A stretch of DNA of 64,000 nucleotides from Mojavia pulchra JT2-VF2 (GTDB taxonomy: Bacteria > Cyanobacteriota > Cyanobacteriia > Cyanobacteriales > Nostocaceae). The notes under the pieces were generated by a model. The model was not told where the DNA came from, did no database searches, and worked only from the letters and a program-made list of their open reading frames with translations. Shown here piece after piece: positions 24,380 to 33,967 of the stretch (the first letter of the stretch is position 1; each line of letters opens with the position of its first letter). Made by a program: the position numbers and the translations under genes. The stretch covers positions 62,001-126,000 of the forward strand of contig JAHHHN010000007.1 in the NCBI GenBank assembly GCA_019359325.1. Reading direction: 5' to 3'.

Positions 24380-25000
24380 CTATCGCCATCCTCGTAGATT
24401 TTTATGTACTCGTGCTAAATACCACATATAATCATCAATTTTGTAATTATCAGCAGCTTTAACTATATATCCCTGAGCTAATTCCAGATTATTCTCAACT
24501 TCGTAATATAATCCTAGATAAAGATGACTATAAAAATTACCTTTGACTCCTTCTGATTTCCCAACATTTAAAACATCATCTGGTGTGCAGTTTCCTGCAT
24601 ACAACTCATACACACTCTGCATAATTCGGCGAGGGTCATTTTTGACAGTTAATAGGGAACTGCGTGCTGATTCCACATTAGAAAGGCGAGCTATGCACAG
24701 ATATCGCCATACTGTTTCTTCTATATCTTGGGCGTTAACTGTCAAATCTATTTCAAACTGTTGAGCGCCTTCAGTAAATCTTTCTGCATAATAGTACGAT
24801 AAGCCACGTTGCCACAGATATGGTTTGAGACGGGCATCTAATTTTTCTGCTGTATCAAAATCTTGAATGGATTCATCAATTTTCGCAAGCTGAAAATTAA
24901 CCATACCGCGACGAATGTAAGCATTGGGATGTTGTGGCTGATTGCGGATGGTTTCGTTCCAACGCTGGAGTTGATTTTCTAAGGAATTAGCAAAAAACAT
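24380..25000 (-). CDS. TPR-repeat protein
   Basis: 206 residues from ATG 25000 (MFFANSLENQLQRWNETI). TPR-like helical pairs: NAYIRRGMVNFQLAKIDESI followed by QDFDTAEKLDARLKPYLWQR, and a C-terminal unit with YSHLYLGLYYEVENNLELAQ. It resembles cyanobacterial/plant TPR proteins that are otherwise uncharacterised. The frame extends 11 codons further upstream (25033), with no better start. Its last codons (NLRGWR) fall in sequence resembling the 21-bp repeats, so the C-terminus may have been altered by the islet. Confidence 0.75.
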   Translation of the reverse strand: MFFANSLENQLQRWNETIRNQPQHPNAYIRRGMVNFQLAKIDESIQDFDTAEKLDARLKPYLWQRGLSYYYAERFTEGAQQFEIDLTVNAQDIEETVWRYLCIARLSNVESARSSLLTVKNDPRRIMQSVYELYAGNCTPDDVLNVGKSEGVKGNFYSHLYLGLYYEVENNLELAQGYIVKAADNYKIDDYMWYLARVHKNLRGWR

Positions 25001-25121
25001 GAGTTTGAGCAGCAAATGTGAATTTAATACCAATTCTCTATGAATTTGGGTTTAATTTAAAAAACGAACCGCAAAGTACGCAAAGTACGCAAAGAAAGAG
25101 AAGGGTATTTATTAGGATGAA

Positions 25122-25715
25122 CTAAGCAACACACCAATTCTGCACATGGGAAAATAATTGTGGAAAAAATTCTTGAAAGTCATCCTCAAAAGCATCGTAG
25201 TGGGTGATGAGTTCGCTGATAGCTGGGGTTAAAAGAAACGGTCTGTTCAGTCGCCGCGACAGACGCTTTGATATCCGCAAGAGAGCGTTTTCTATACCAG
25301 CCACATTGCGGTTAGCTCCTAACCAATCTTCAGCAGCTACGTGAGAAATTACTTCACGAACTAGCAAAGGAAGCTGACCTTGATAAGCTCGAAATGAGTT
25401 GTATATCTCTGCTGTAAACTCATCAAGAGTTACATTGGAATATTCCAACCAATTTTTTGCGAGGAAGTGATCGTAAAAAACATCCACAAGTACGCCAGCG
25501 AATCGCCTATAGCTTGAGTCAATGCGCTCTTTACTTCGTTGCACAACTATGTGACTGTCTGTAAACCGATCAATTACTTGATGACACGCAATTCCGCGCT
25601 GGATATTAAAATTCAATTCCTGACGAGCCGTCCCTTTCACAATGTCAGCCAGGAGATTACCTAAGCGGCTCTCAACATTCGGTTCAGACAATAACAAGTG
25701 GGCTAGCCAGTTCAT
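25122..25715 (-). CDS. ACP phosphodiesterase-like protein (DUF479)
   Basis: 197 residues starting MNWLAHLLLSEPNVESRLGN. GNLLADIVKG, IQRGIACHQVIDRFTDSH and VLVDVFYDHFLAKNW are the hallmark segments of the AcpH/DUF479 family, with His/Asp residues of the HD-like metal site. E. coli AcpH removes phosphopantetheine from acyl carrier protein; the activity of cyanobacterial members is not shown here. The gene stands alone. CGCAAAGTACGCAAAG-type short repeats lie downstream (25070-25095). Confidence 0.85.
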   Translation of the reverse strand: MNWLAHLLLSEPNVESRLGNLLADIVKGTARQELNFNIQRGIACHQVIDRFTDSHIVVQRSKERIDSSYRRFAGVLVDVFYDHFLAKNWLEYSNVTLDEFTAEIYNSFRAYQGQLPLLVREVISHVAAEDWLGANRNVAGIENALLRISKRLSRRLNRPFLLTPAISELITHYDAFEDDFQEFFPQLFSHVQNWCVA

Positions 25716-25965
25716 TGTGACAATGCTTCTACCTAACTGCTTGGCACGCTTGCCTACAGCAGAACAACCAGACTATTTTACTGAATCATCGCTACAGTAA
25801 CAAAGTAGACATAAGGTGAATTTAATATAGCGAATCTCTGGAAAGAGCGATCGCCTATCTGCCAAAAGCATTAATCATCTGTATATCTATCCACGAGGTA
25901 GAAGCAACTACTAGCAAAAGTCAGTACTGTGAAGCTAGTTGCTTATAGATGAGGAATTAACGCCC

Positions 25966-26679
25966 GTGGTTCCAATTAGAGATAATAATCCCACAACAAT
26001 CACGCCTTATGTAACTTTTGGACTAATTGCTGCCAATGTCCTCGCTTTTATTTATGAAGCTAGTCTTCCTCCGCAAGCATTAGATGGGTTTTTACATCTT
26101 GCGGCGGTAGTTCCGCGAGAACTTACCTTAAGTTTTGCTGGTATATCTGTACATCAACCTGTACCAGAGTGGGCAAGTTTAATTACCTCACAATTTTTGC
26201 ACGGCGGTTTATTGCACTTAGCTGGCAATATGTTGTTTCTCTGGATTTTTGGTAACAACGTTGAAGATAAGTTAGGCCATGCCAAATATTTGCTTTTCTA
26301 TTTATCTTGCGGCATTTTGGCATCATTAACTCAGTGGTACTTTGCCCAAAATTCTAACATTCCTTCCTTGGGGGCGAGTGGTGCGATCGCTGGTGTTATG
26401 GGAGCATATATTCTCCGCTTTCCCCAAGCTGAAATTCTTGGTGTAGTACCATTAGGCTTTTTCTTTCCTACTTTTCGCGTTCCTGCATATTTCTTTTTAG
26501 GATTTTGGTTTCTCCAACAAGCTTTCTACGGTGTTGCTAGTCTCGAAACACCCACTAACATCGGTATGGAAAGTGGCGGAATTGCATACTGGGCCCATGC
26601 GGGTGGTTTTGTTTTTGGAGCTATTCTTGGGCCTATATTGGGTTTGTTTAGCGATAAACCTAAGCAAGAATATTTTTAA
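25966..26679 (+). CDS. rhomboid family intramembrane serine protease
   Basis: 237 residues from GTG 25966 (VVPIRDNNPTTITPYVT), with GAGG 11 bases upstream; a TTG at 25939 would add nine residues. Six to seven membrane helices. HGGLLHLAGNMLFLWIFG is the L1/TM2 rhomboid motif, LGASGAIAG carries the catalytic Ser (about 138) and YWAHAGGFVFG the catalytic His (about 210). It cleaves membrane proteins within or near the bilayer; the substrate is unknown. The gene converges with the Wzc-like gene. Confidence 0.92.
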   Translation: MVPIRDNNPTTITPYVTFGLIAANVLAFIYEASLPPQALDGFLHLAAVVPRELTLSFAGISVHQPVPEWASLITSQFLHGGLLHLAGNMLFLWIFGNNVEDKLGHAKYLLFYLSCGILASLTQWYFAQNSNIPSLGASGAIAGVMGAYILRFPQAEILGVVPLGFFFPTFRVPAYFFLGFWFLQQAFYGVASLETPTNIGMESGGIAYWAHAGGFVFGAILGPILGLFSDKPKQEYF

Positions 26680-26789
26680 TAGCACAAAAGTATAGCGAAG
26701 AAATTCTGAATTCACTCCTGTGTTGGGCTGTTTAAGTGCAAATATTAGTAGCGCTGTAACGCTACTCTAAGGGGCTTCCAGATAAACAT

Positions 26790-26817
26790 TGTGGGATGGT
26801 ATCTTGTCTATCCCACA
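26790..26817. terminator. bidirectional terminator between rhomboid and Wzc-like genes
   Basis: TGTGGGAT and ATCCCACA form a perfect 8-bp stem around 12 bases, between convergent genes, with A/T runs on the right side. Confidence 0.6.
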
Positions 26818-26839
26818 AAATGAATAATTTAATTTTTGA

Positions 26840-29032
26840 TTAGTTGTTCTTAGAAATAACTGGAACTTCTGCTTCCGAATCTTCTATAATTTCAGATTTT
26901 TCCCCAAGTGAAGAATCTGTTGCTTTTTCAATTGGCTGAGGCAAAGAAACGGTGATATCAGCAGCATTAATAATAGCTCCTAACAGCCCTAGCTCAGATT
27001 CAACTAATTGATCAATAGCTTCACCTAACATATTTTCTTGTGTATAGTTTGGTCGGGCAACAATTACTATAGCGTCGCTGTATGGTTGGATTAATAAAGG
27101 ATCATTCGATAAACTAAGAGGACTACTATCTAAAATTACTAAATCATAACGTTCGCGTACATCCTCCATTAGCCGCCGCATTTCGCTGGATTCAATGACA
27201 GCAGCAGATTGACGCACAGGGCCAGGGCTAGGCAGAATATATAAATTTTCTACATCAGGAACTAAGCGAATACATTCACTTAAAGTGGCGTAATAACGCA
27301 AAGGTTCAATAGTAGCATCAGGGTCAGGAGTAACTTTTAATGATGAACAGCAAGAAGGCGATCGCAAATCAGTTTCAATAATTAAAGTTCTTTTACCAGC
27401 ACGAGCAGAAGCTATGCCCAAGTTATAAGCACTTGTAGTCTTACCTTCAGATTTGCCAGTGCTGGTGATTAAAAGTATTTTCAAATTTTTGCCACCAAGA
27501 CGGCGCACATTACTACGAAACTTCTCATAAAATTCTAAATAAGGAGAATCGGCAGCCAGTATGACTGGCAAAGCTTCTGTAGGTAAATCATCAACTGGTA
27601 TAAAAGGTAATTCTCCTAGTAAAGTTACTTCCCGTTGCTTAAGACTCTCGCGGATATCTTCTCTAGTTTTGAAAGTACCTTCTAGCGAACCTAACAGAAA
27701 GACTACACCACCACCAACTACTAATCCCATAAAACCACCAATGCCCAATGTAACAGGCAAACTTTTCGGTTTTACGGCATCAGCAATAATGGTTGGTTCT
27801 CTAGCAATGCTGAAGCTACTGACAGTTTCTGCTTCTGCAGTCTTAGCATCGGCGAGCTTCGCTTGCATTTTGTCATAGACAGCTTTTTTAAGTGTTACCT
27901 CCTGTTCCAAACGCGATCGCTCTAATTGTTTATTGGGTATTAATGAATACGCTTGTCGTAGTCGGGCTTCTTCTCGTATTTGCTGAATTAATTGTTGCTG
28001 AAGCGTGTCCTTCTGGGTTTGCAAAGCCACCATCTGATTTGCCAACTGTTGCCGTGCTGGATCTAAGTTACTGCGAGTGCGAATATTAGAGACATCACCA
28101 GCCAAAGGTGCTGTTGTACCGCCACCTCCTACCACCTCAACAGCACGTTGCTGTAGCAATTCCTCCGCCGCTTGTTTTTGACGCTGCAACTGAATCATCG
28201 TTGGATGTTCTGGTCGTAAATCTCTGCGGAGAACAGCGATTTGTGACTCAACTTGATAAATTTGCGATCGCAAGTTCGCAATAATTGGATCAGCACTCAA
28301 AGCAGAAGAAATATAAGCTTGGCTAACATTTAAACCTAATTTGTTTTGCAAACTGCGAATTTGGGCATCAATACCAGAAATAGTCAGTTGAATTTGACGT
28401 TGTTGATTTTGACTACTAGTAACCGCAGTCAGTAAACTACCATTCTCAGATGCTAATATTGCTGGTCGTTCTCTGCGATCGTACTGTTCTAACCTCTTCT
28501 CTGCCGTTTGTAGTTCTAACTTCGCTTGTGGTAAACGTTCATTGATTTTTTGAATAATTGCTTTTAATCGTCCTGTATTAATCTCACCACTCAACTTGAC
28601 CATTGCTAGCATCAATTCCTGCGCTACTTCTGTGGCCCGTTTAGCGTCGCTATCTTTATATTTAAGATCTAATATTGTGGATTCTAATTGTCCAGTCTTG
28701 GGATTTTTTTTAGGTAAAACAAGAACTACATTTGCACCAATTGTTTTGGGTTTAATGTTGAGTTTTGCTGCTACAGCTTCGATGAGTGTATTTGATAGCA
28801 AAACCTGTTCGTTTAGTTCCTGCCCTTGTTGCTGAATTTCGCTACCAGTCGCTGAAAATAAAACTGGTGGACGATTGTAGGTAAGTGCAGCGTTTGCTAT
28901 GTAGCTAGCTGGTGGTTCTGGCTGTATAGCCACTACCGTTGACCCTGCTACAATTAAAGCAAAACTGGCTAATCCAATCCACTTATACTTCTCAAAGGCA
29001 ATAAGATAGCGTTTAACAATTGGTAGAGTCAT
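26840..29032 (-). CDS. Wzc-like polysaccharide co-polymerase with ATPase domain
   Basis: 730 residues: TM1 (about 17-36), periplasmic Wzz-like part with long coiled coils (160-400), TM2 (427-448) and a cytoplasmic BY-kinase-type ATPase with Walker A STGKSEGKTT (524-533), A' LIIETDLRSP (549-558) and LVILDSSPLS. Such proteins control chain length and export of capsule/exopolysaccharide with a Wza-type outer-membrane channel, here the next gene. The usual C-terminal tyrosine cluster is absent: the last 40 residues are acidic and contain no Tyr. Autophosphorylation there is therefore not expected. Confidence 0.9.
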   Translation of the reverse strand: MTLPIVKRYLIAFEKYKWIGLASFALIVAGSTVVAIQPEPPASYIANAALTYNRPPVLFSATGSEIQQQGQELNEQVLLSNTLIEAVAAKLNIKPKTIGANVVLVLPKKNPKTGQLESTILDLKYKDSDAKRATEVAQELMLAMVKLSGEINTGRLKAIIQKINERLPQAKLELQTAEKRLEQYDRRERPAILASENGSLLTAVTSSQNQQRQIQLTISGIDAQIRSLQNKLGLNVSQAYISSALSADPIIANLRSQIYQVESQIAVLRRDLRPEHPTMIQLQRQKQAAEELLQQRAVEVVGGGGTTAPLAGDVSNIRTRSNLDPARQQLANQMVALQTQKDTLQQQLIQQIREEARLRQAYSLIPNKQLERSRLEQEVTLKKAVYDKMQAKLADAKTAEAETVSSFSIAREPTIIADAVKPKSLPVTLGIGGFMGLVVGGGVVFLLGSLEGTFKTREDIRESLKQREVTLLGELPFIPVDDLPTEALPVILAADSPYLEFYEKFRSNVRRLGGKNLKILLITSTGKSEGKTTSAYNLGIASARAGKRTLIIETDLRSPSCCSSLKVTPDPDATIEPLRYYATLSECIRLVPDVENLYILPSPGPVRQSAAVIESSEMRRLMEDVRERYDLVILDSSPLSLSNDPLLIQPYSDAIVIVARPNYTQENMLGEAIDQLVESELGLLGAIINAADITVSLPQPIEKATDSSLGEKSEIIEDSEAEVPVISKNN

Positions 29033-29286
29033 AGCAAATTAGTCATTGGTCATTGGGCATTGGGCATGAGGCATTGGCATTTGTCATTAATTATTTCCTT
29101 TCATCTCCCTTCTGTTGTCCCGCTATTTCCCTCATCCACCCTCACAAATATAGGTTTTTCACATTCAATCTGAAGCCGATTTTTTCGTTCCGAAATCTTT
29201 CCCCGCGTTGCCACGTCGATTAAAACGCGAAATTTAAAAAACCTACACCTTTCAGCCTCATCCTCCTTATCTTTCCAATCTGGTAA
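29033..29286. repeat. heptamer-type repeats (GGCATTG, GTCATT) in the Wzc/Wza gap
   Basis: CATTGGTCATTGGGCATTGG and its variants at 29040-29090 are STRR-like heptamers; the remainder is C/T-rich without a gene. Similar heptamers occur at 14180-14205 and 47100-47140. Confidence 0.5.
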
Positions 29287-30642
29287 CTATTTTGACCCAC
29301 CGTTAAAGAAGTCAAAAAAGCGAATAAAGCTTTGAACATTAAAAAATGGTTGTGTAATCGTAGTGAGGGCATTGGTAATTCTACCAATGAGGTTTCGACC
29401 AACAACAATAACATCATTATCTTGAAGCGGCACGTTTTGAGACATATCGCCTCTAAGTGCTTTTTTCGCATCAAGCCTTTGAGTAACGGCTTGCCCTCTT
29501 TCAGGATCGAAGCGTACTAAGGCAATATCCCGGAGGTTAGCAGTGTCTAAATTAATCCCTCCCAAGGCATCTATAAAAGTACTCCCATTAGGCAGTACTT
29601 GATTGGCAATACCCCCCGCAGCATAATTTAAAACTCTAATTCTAATCTGTGGCACAGCCAATGTGGAACGAGCTACCAGATTGCGGTCATAACCATCATC
29701 AGTCCCAATTTCACGACGTGGCACGATTACTGCATCGCTGTCTTGCAACCGTAAATTAGGTAGAGATTTGCCATTTTGCAACGCTGTATACAGATCAATA
29801 GTTTGTGAAATCACAGAACCATCAACCAATCTCCTACGCACTTGTACTTGTCGCAAATCTGCAATCATCGTAGAACCACCTGCTGTTAGCAAAGCATCAG
29901 CGACACGAGGTGTTGACGATGCAATAGAATAAATTCCTGGCCGAAATACTTCCCCGCTAATGGTAACTTGAACTGGTCTTGCACCTGCCAACGACACTAC
30001 TACAATTGGATCAACAAAAATACGGCTCAAACCCAAGCGAATTTTCTCTTGTGCTTCTTCCAAACTCAAGCCTTGTAAGGATATTGTGCCAACTTGTGGC
30101 ACAACAATATTACCTTCTAAGTTAATTGCAGTTTGAAAATTTAAATCTTGACGCTGCCCTGCCAATGACAAAACTACTGCTGGATTAATTACATAACGAT
30201 TGAACAGCAAGCGCATTTTATCTTGTGCTTCTTGCAAAGTTAAACCTTGCACTGACACGGTTCCCAACAGGGGCACAATAACATTTCCTTCTGGGTTAAT
30301 TGCTGCTTGAAAGCTCAAATCAGAAAAACGTTGAACTACGACACTAATGCTATCTCCCGGCCCTAAGCGATAGGGGCCAGGAGGGCGTTGAAGTGCAACA
30401 CTAATTACATCTCCTGGCCCTAGAAGGTATCGGTTGAGTTGGGGAGAAATTTCGTCATTGAAAGCCGGAAATACAACGTCAGTAGGTGACGGGGGTGAAG
30501 AGGATTGCCCTGATGGTTGCCCTGGAAAAGGTAAAGACTGAGCAACAACTTGGGCTGTTGTTGTTAAACAAACACCTACTTGAAGAGTGACAACACACAT
30601 GGCACTGAATGCGCGCCTATGAGAACTGTAAAATATAAACAT
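29287..30642 (-). CDS. Wza-like polysaccharide export protein with duplicated export domain
   Basis: 451 residues with an N-terminal signal-like segment (to about 35) and a Gln/Pro/Ser linker. The polysaccharide-export core is duplicated: LGPGD(V/S)ISV occurs at 74-82 and 93-101, and the block Q(A/T)AIN(P/L)EGN(V/I) ... VSLAG recurs at 112-162 and 170-220 with a 58-residue period. SLBB-type domains follow (VTISGEVFRPGIYSI and a second). It should form the outer-membrane/periplasmic export channel paired with the Wzc-like protein encoded downstream on the same strand. The internal duplication is unusual. Confidence 0.88.
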   Translation of the reverse strand: MFIFYSSHRRAFSAMCVVTLQVGVCLTTTAQVVAQSLPFPGQPSGQSSSPPSPTDVVFPAFNDEISPQLNRYLLGPGDVISVALQRPPGPYRLGPGDSISVVVQRFSDLSFQAAINPEGNVIVPLLGTVSVQGLTLQEAQDKMRLLFNRYVINPAVVLSLAGQRQDLNFQTAINLEGNIVVPQVGTISLQGLSLEEAQEKIRLGLSRIFVDPIVVVSLAGARPVQVTISGEVFRPGIYSIASSTPRVADALLTAGGSTMIADLRQVQVRRRLVDGSVISQTIDLYTALQNGKSLPNLRLQDSDAVIVPRREIGTDDGYDRNLVARSTLAVPQIRIRVLNYAAGGIANQVLPNGSTFIDALGGINLDTANLRDIALVRFDPERGQAVTQRLDAKKALRGDMSQNVPLQDNDVIVVGRNLIGRITNALTTITQPFFNVQSFIRFFDFFNGGSK

Positions 30643-30895
30643 TATGTGCAGGAAAGCTAGACTCAGAATGGATTATGCCGAGCCGTTATTTTACTCTGGA
30701 AATACCTAAAGTGTCTCTGATTCCTACGAGAAATTACCATGTGTAAAAAGGATAAAATATAGCATGGTTAATCGCTGCCGAGCTAGCGATTGCGCGAAGC
30801 GCAGTGCCCTTTAGGGCAATCGCATCACTACCAATATCTCAGCAAAAATCTGCGGTCTGACACCACATAACTATATCTCTGCACAAACGCACTCG
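30643..30895. other. gap between exosortase-associated and Wza genes
   Basis: No gene. It contains a GCGATTGCGCGAAGCGCAGTGCCCTTTAGGGCAATCGC-type inverted-repeat fragment (about 30783-30826) seen widely as an interspersed repeat in Nostoc-like genomes. Confidence 0.45.
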
Positions 30896-31609
30896 TTAAT
30901 TGCTCTGTAAAGAGTCTGCCATTAATGCAGCTTGTACTTTCTGGCCAATAGATTCGGCTAAAGGCCAAATTTTTTCTACTTGACCTAAAGGCTCCATTGG
31001 AACGAGAATGCTCACACCTACCCAAGGAACTCGCTGCTTACGCCACTGTGCCAATTGATCGGCTACAAACCAACGAAAAGGTGATGGGTGTCCCCCGTTC
31101 GGTAGAGCATACCACTGCAACACACCAAAAGTTTCCTGTTGTGTAGAAGCGCGAAAGAACCTAGCTTCTACCTGAGTTTCTCTAGGCTGTTTCACAGCAA
31201 ATTGAGCCGAGCGATATTGAGCTATATCCCACTTTCCCCAACGTGACTTTCCCCAACCGTTAATGTCTGTCCACTCCACCTCAGGTTGATCCATTGGGCC
31301 ATTTTGCGGTAGCAACAGCAGTATAGCTTGAGTTTGCGAGTCTTCTTTCTTAATTAGCTGTAACGACCATTTTTGTTCACCAATTTGTTGTTGCACCTGC
31401 TCAATAGTTTGCCAACCAGGAAGAGTTAACCCAGAGTTGCGTATATGTTTCAATGCTTTCAAGCTGGTGATAGGTGGTGGCTGTTTCCATTGCCAGTGTC
31501 CTGTCAGGTATCCGGGAACGCTTCCAATAGCGAACAGCAGTAGTAATAATAAAAGCGCTACTACTTGATTCCATTGGCTTACTTTAAAAAACTTATTTAA
31601 GTAAATCAT
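30896..31609 (-). CDS. cyanoexosortase B system-associated protein
   Basis: 237 residues: a basic start, one membrane helix (about 15-35, VVALLLLLLLFAIGSVPGYL), then a soluble domain with GLTLPGWQTIEQVQQQIGEQ and VEWTDINGWGKSRWGKWD. It lies immediately downstream of the cyanoexosortase gene on the same strand and matches the known arrangement in which exosortases carry an EpsI-like or dedicated accessory protein. The assignment rests mainly on position and general look; its activity is unknown. Confidence 0.7.
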   Translation of the reverse strand: MIYLNKFFKVSQWNQVVALLLLLLLFAIGSVPGYLTGHWQWKQPPPITSLKALKHIRNSGLTLPGWQTIEQVQQQIGEQKWSLQLIKKEDSQTQAILLLLPQNGPMDQPEVEWTDINGWGKSRWGKWDIAQYRSAQFAVKQPRETQVEARFFRASTQQETFGVLQWYALPNGGHPSPFRWFVADQLAQWRKQRVPWVGVSILVPMEPLGQVEKIWPLAESIGQKVQAALMADSLQSN

Positions 31610-31822
31610 TAATAAATTTCTAATATTTAGACAAAAGTTTACTTTTTAAGATAACGTTATGAGTTCAGTAATATTGACATTGTTCTTTTAAGAATTCATA
31701 GATTAGCGATCGCAAAATCTGTATAAATAGTTTTGTTCAATTAATTAAGCTATCGGGCATACAGATTGCATTATTAGGGCGGGCAAGACGCCGACTCCAC
31801 AAGATGGATAATTTATACTAAT

Positions 31823-32713
31823 CTAACTTTCTGCTTCTGATTCAATATCTGAAACTGTTGAAAAATAGCTATTAATCCGATTTAGCAAAGGCACTAATAG
31901 CAGCAGCATTAAACCAGAGTAGAGGTCGCCACCCCAGCCGTCATGCAACCATTTAAAAGCCGCTTCTTGACCCGTACCATGAAAGAAGGTAAGTATAGTG
32001 TTGCGAACAATATTGGCACTAATACTAATCAAAACAGCAATTAATAAAAACCAACTAGTTGTGCGGCGTGAAGACAAAGCACCTGTCCAATAAAGCAGCA
32101 TCAAGCTGACATAGAGAGTAGTAAACAGCATTTTTAGCCCTGCACAATAAGGGGCAACTTCCACAATCCGTCCACCCACATAAAGATTAATCTCATTAAC
32201 ACTTACTTCCATGCCAAACTGATTCAATATAAAGCCTACCGTACCAGCAATGAAACTTTGAAGAGGTAAGGTGTAAGGAGCAATAAGGTAAGGAACTGCC
32301 GTTGGAGTTGCCAAAAATACCAAAAGTAGAGGAAATCCTTGCGATCGCAATCCTGGGATACCCTTGAACCATAAGCATAAACCTGCCAGGATCGCGGGGA
32401 AGGAAAGGTTAACCCACTCGGTGACACCACTTAAATAAAAAATTCCTCCTATTAAAAGCAACACAGCACCTAAAGGATGGATAATATCTGGCAGACGTTG
32501 CCATTTTTTTCGGTTCATCCAAACTAGGTAAGCGGCAAATGGTAGACCAATAAGACCATGGCTGAAATATTCGTGTTCTGTACTAATATTTTTGTGCAAC
32601 CAACCATCCAGCCAGTGCAGTAATATAGGCGCATAAAGCAGCACTAAAACCCCTAAAGTTGCTAAACTGAGCAATTGTCTCGTGTTTCTATTTTTAACCT
32701 GCTGGAGTGCCAT
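31823..32713 (-). CDS. crtB: cyanoexosortase B (exosortase/archaeosortase family)
   Basis: 296 residues with about eight membrane helices. The transpeptidase triad is visible: Cys190 in VAPYCAGLKML, Arg237 in ANIVRNTILTF and His257 in KWLHDGWGG. Exosortases cut PEP-CTERM-type signals and transfer proteins to the envelope or extracellular polysaccharide. It sits between a DegT-type sugar aminotransferase gene and its accessory gene, near Wzc/Wza genes, as expected for an EPS-linked exosortase. No PEP-CTERM target was seen in the window. The symbol follows the cyanoexosortase nomenclature and should not be confused with phytoene synthase. Confidence 0.85.
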   Translation of the reverse strand: MALQQVKNRNTRQLLSLATLGVLVLLYAPILLHWLDGWLHKNISTEHEYFSHGLIGLPFAAYLVWMNRKKWQRLPDIIHPLGAVLLLIGGIFYLSGVTEWVNLSFPAILAGLCLWFKGIPGLRSQGFPLLLVFLATPTAVPYLIAPYTLPLQSFIAGTVGFILNQFGMEVSVNEINLYVGGRIVEVAPYCAGLKMLFTTLYVSLMLLYWTGALSSRRTTSWFLLIAVLISISANIVRNTILTFFHGTGQEAAFKWLHDGWGGDLYSGLMLLLLVPLLNRINSYFSTVSDIESEAES

Positions 32714-32800
32714 GATTTAAGTAGTTTAAAATTGAAATTATTTTCAGTTACCAGTCTGTTTACTGATAACTGATCGCTGACTAAGTAGTTAGACAGAAAA

Positions 32801-33967
32801 TTAAATGCACAACAACTGTTGTTGTTCACTACTAAGGATTGATGCAATAGCCGCTACCACTTCTTGAATTTGGCTATTACTTAACCCTGGGTACATAGGT
32901 AAAGATAATATTTGCTTTGCCAACTTTTCTGCTTGGGGGAAATCTCCTAGTTGATAACCTAAATTAGTAAATGCTGGCTGAAGGTGGCAGGGAATCGGGT
33001 AATGAATACCAGTTTGAATTCCTTCTGCTGTAAGTTTGTCCTGGATTTGCTGGCGTGTTAGAGGGCAAGACTCATCAACTTTAATGACATAAAGATGATA
33101 TACGTGCCCTGCATCGCTTTGATTTTGCATAGGGATAATGCCAGCAGATGCTGAGGGTAATAGTTCAAGATCATACTGCTGGGCAATACTGAGGCGATCG
33201 CTATTCCATTTTGGCAAATATGGTAGTTTTTCTAGTAAAACTGCTGCTTGCAAGGTATCCAAACGACTATTCGTACCTGCCTCAACATGAAAATACTTTT
33301 GGGATGTACCATAATTCCGCAAGCGCACCATTTTTTGAGCTATATCTGGATCTCGCGTTACTACCATTCCCCCATCCCCGAAAGCCCCTAAATTCTTACT
33401 AGGGTAAAAACTAAAAGCTGCTGCTATTCCCACTGAACCAGCACGATATCCGTCTCTTTCTGCTAAGTGTGCTTGTGCTGCATCTTCAAAAATTAGCAGT
33501 TTGTAGGTATCGGCAAAGTCCAACAACTGTCGTGGCGACACCATCTGTCCATAAAGATGTACCGGGATAATTGCTTTGGTACGAGGTGTAACTACCTTTG
33601 CTGCTGCCTCTAAATCAATTAAAGCTGTTTGAGGATCGCAATCTACCAATATTGGTTTTGCGCCAACCCGTAGTACCCCAATCAGTGTTGCGATAAAAGT
33701 ATTAGTGGGTAAAATCACCTCATCGCCAGTGCCAATATTACACGCTTCCAAGCCGAGGGCGATCGCATCGGTACCTGATGCAACACCTACACCATATTCT
33801 GTACCAGACGCTGCCGCAAACGCTGCCTCAAAATTCGACAGTGCCTCTCCTAAAATAAAATCTCCTTGTTTCAAAACAGCTTGTATTGCCTGTTCTAGTT
33901 GAGTTTGAATCGGCTGGTGTTGTAAATTAAGGTCTACAAAAGGAATTCTAATAGCCCTTTTATTCAT
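32801..33967 (-). CDS. DegT/DnrJ/EryC1/StrS family sugar aminotransferase
   Basis: 388 residues of fold-type I PLP enzyme. DEVILPTNTFIATLIGVLRV, VHLYGQMVSP, EDAAQAHLAERDG and the PLP-lysine motif SFYPSKNLGAFGDGG are visible. Such enzymes aminate keto-sugar nucleotides for polysaccharides and antibiotics. It lies upstream of the exosortase gene on the same strand, so it probably makes an amino sugar for the polysaccharide exported by the Wzc/Wza system. The precise sugar cannot be told. Complete length, normal start. Confidence 0.9.
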   Translation of the reverse strand: MNKRAIRIPFVDLNLQHQPIQTQLEQAIQAVLKQGDFILGEALSNFEAAFAAASGTEYGVGVASGTDAIALGLEACNIGTGDEVILPTNTFIATLIGVLRVGAKPILVDCDPQTALIDLEAAAKVVTPRTKAIIPVHLYGQMVSPRQLLDFADTYKLLIFEDAAQAHLAERDGYRAGSVGIAAAFSFYPSKNLGAFGDGGMVVTRDPDIAQKMVRLRNYGTSQKYFHVEAGTNSRLDTLQAAVLLEKLPYLPKWNSDRLSIAQQYDLELLPSASAGIIPMQNQSDAGHVYHLYVIKVDESCPLTRQQIQDKLTAEGIQTGIHYPIPCHLQPAFTNLGYQLGDFPQAEKLAKQILSLPMYPGLSNSQIQEVVAAIASILSSEQQQLLCI

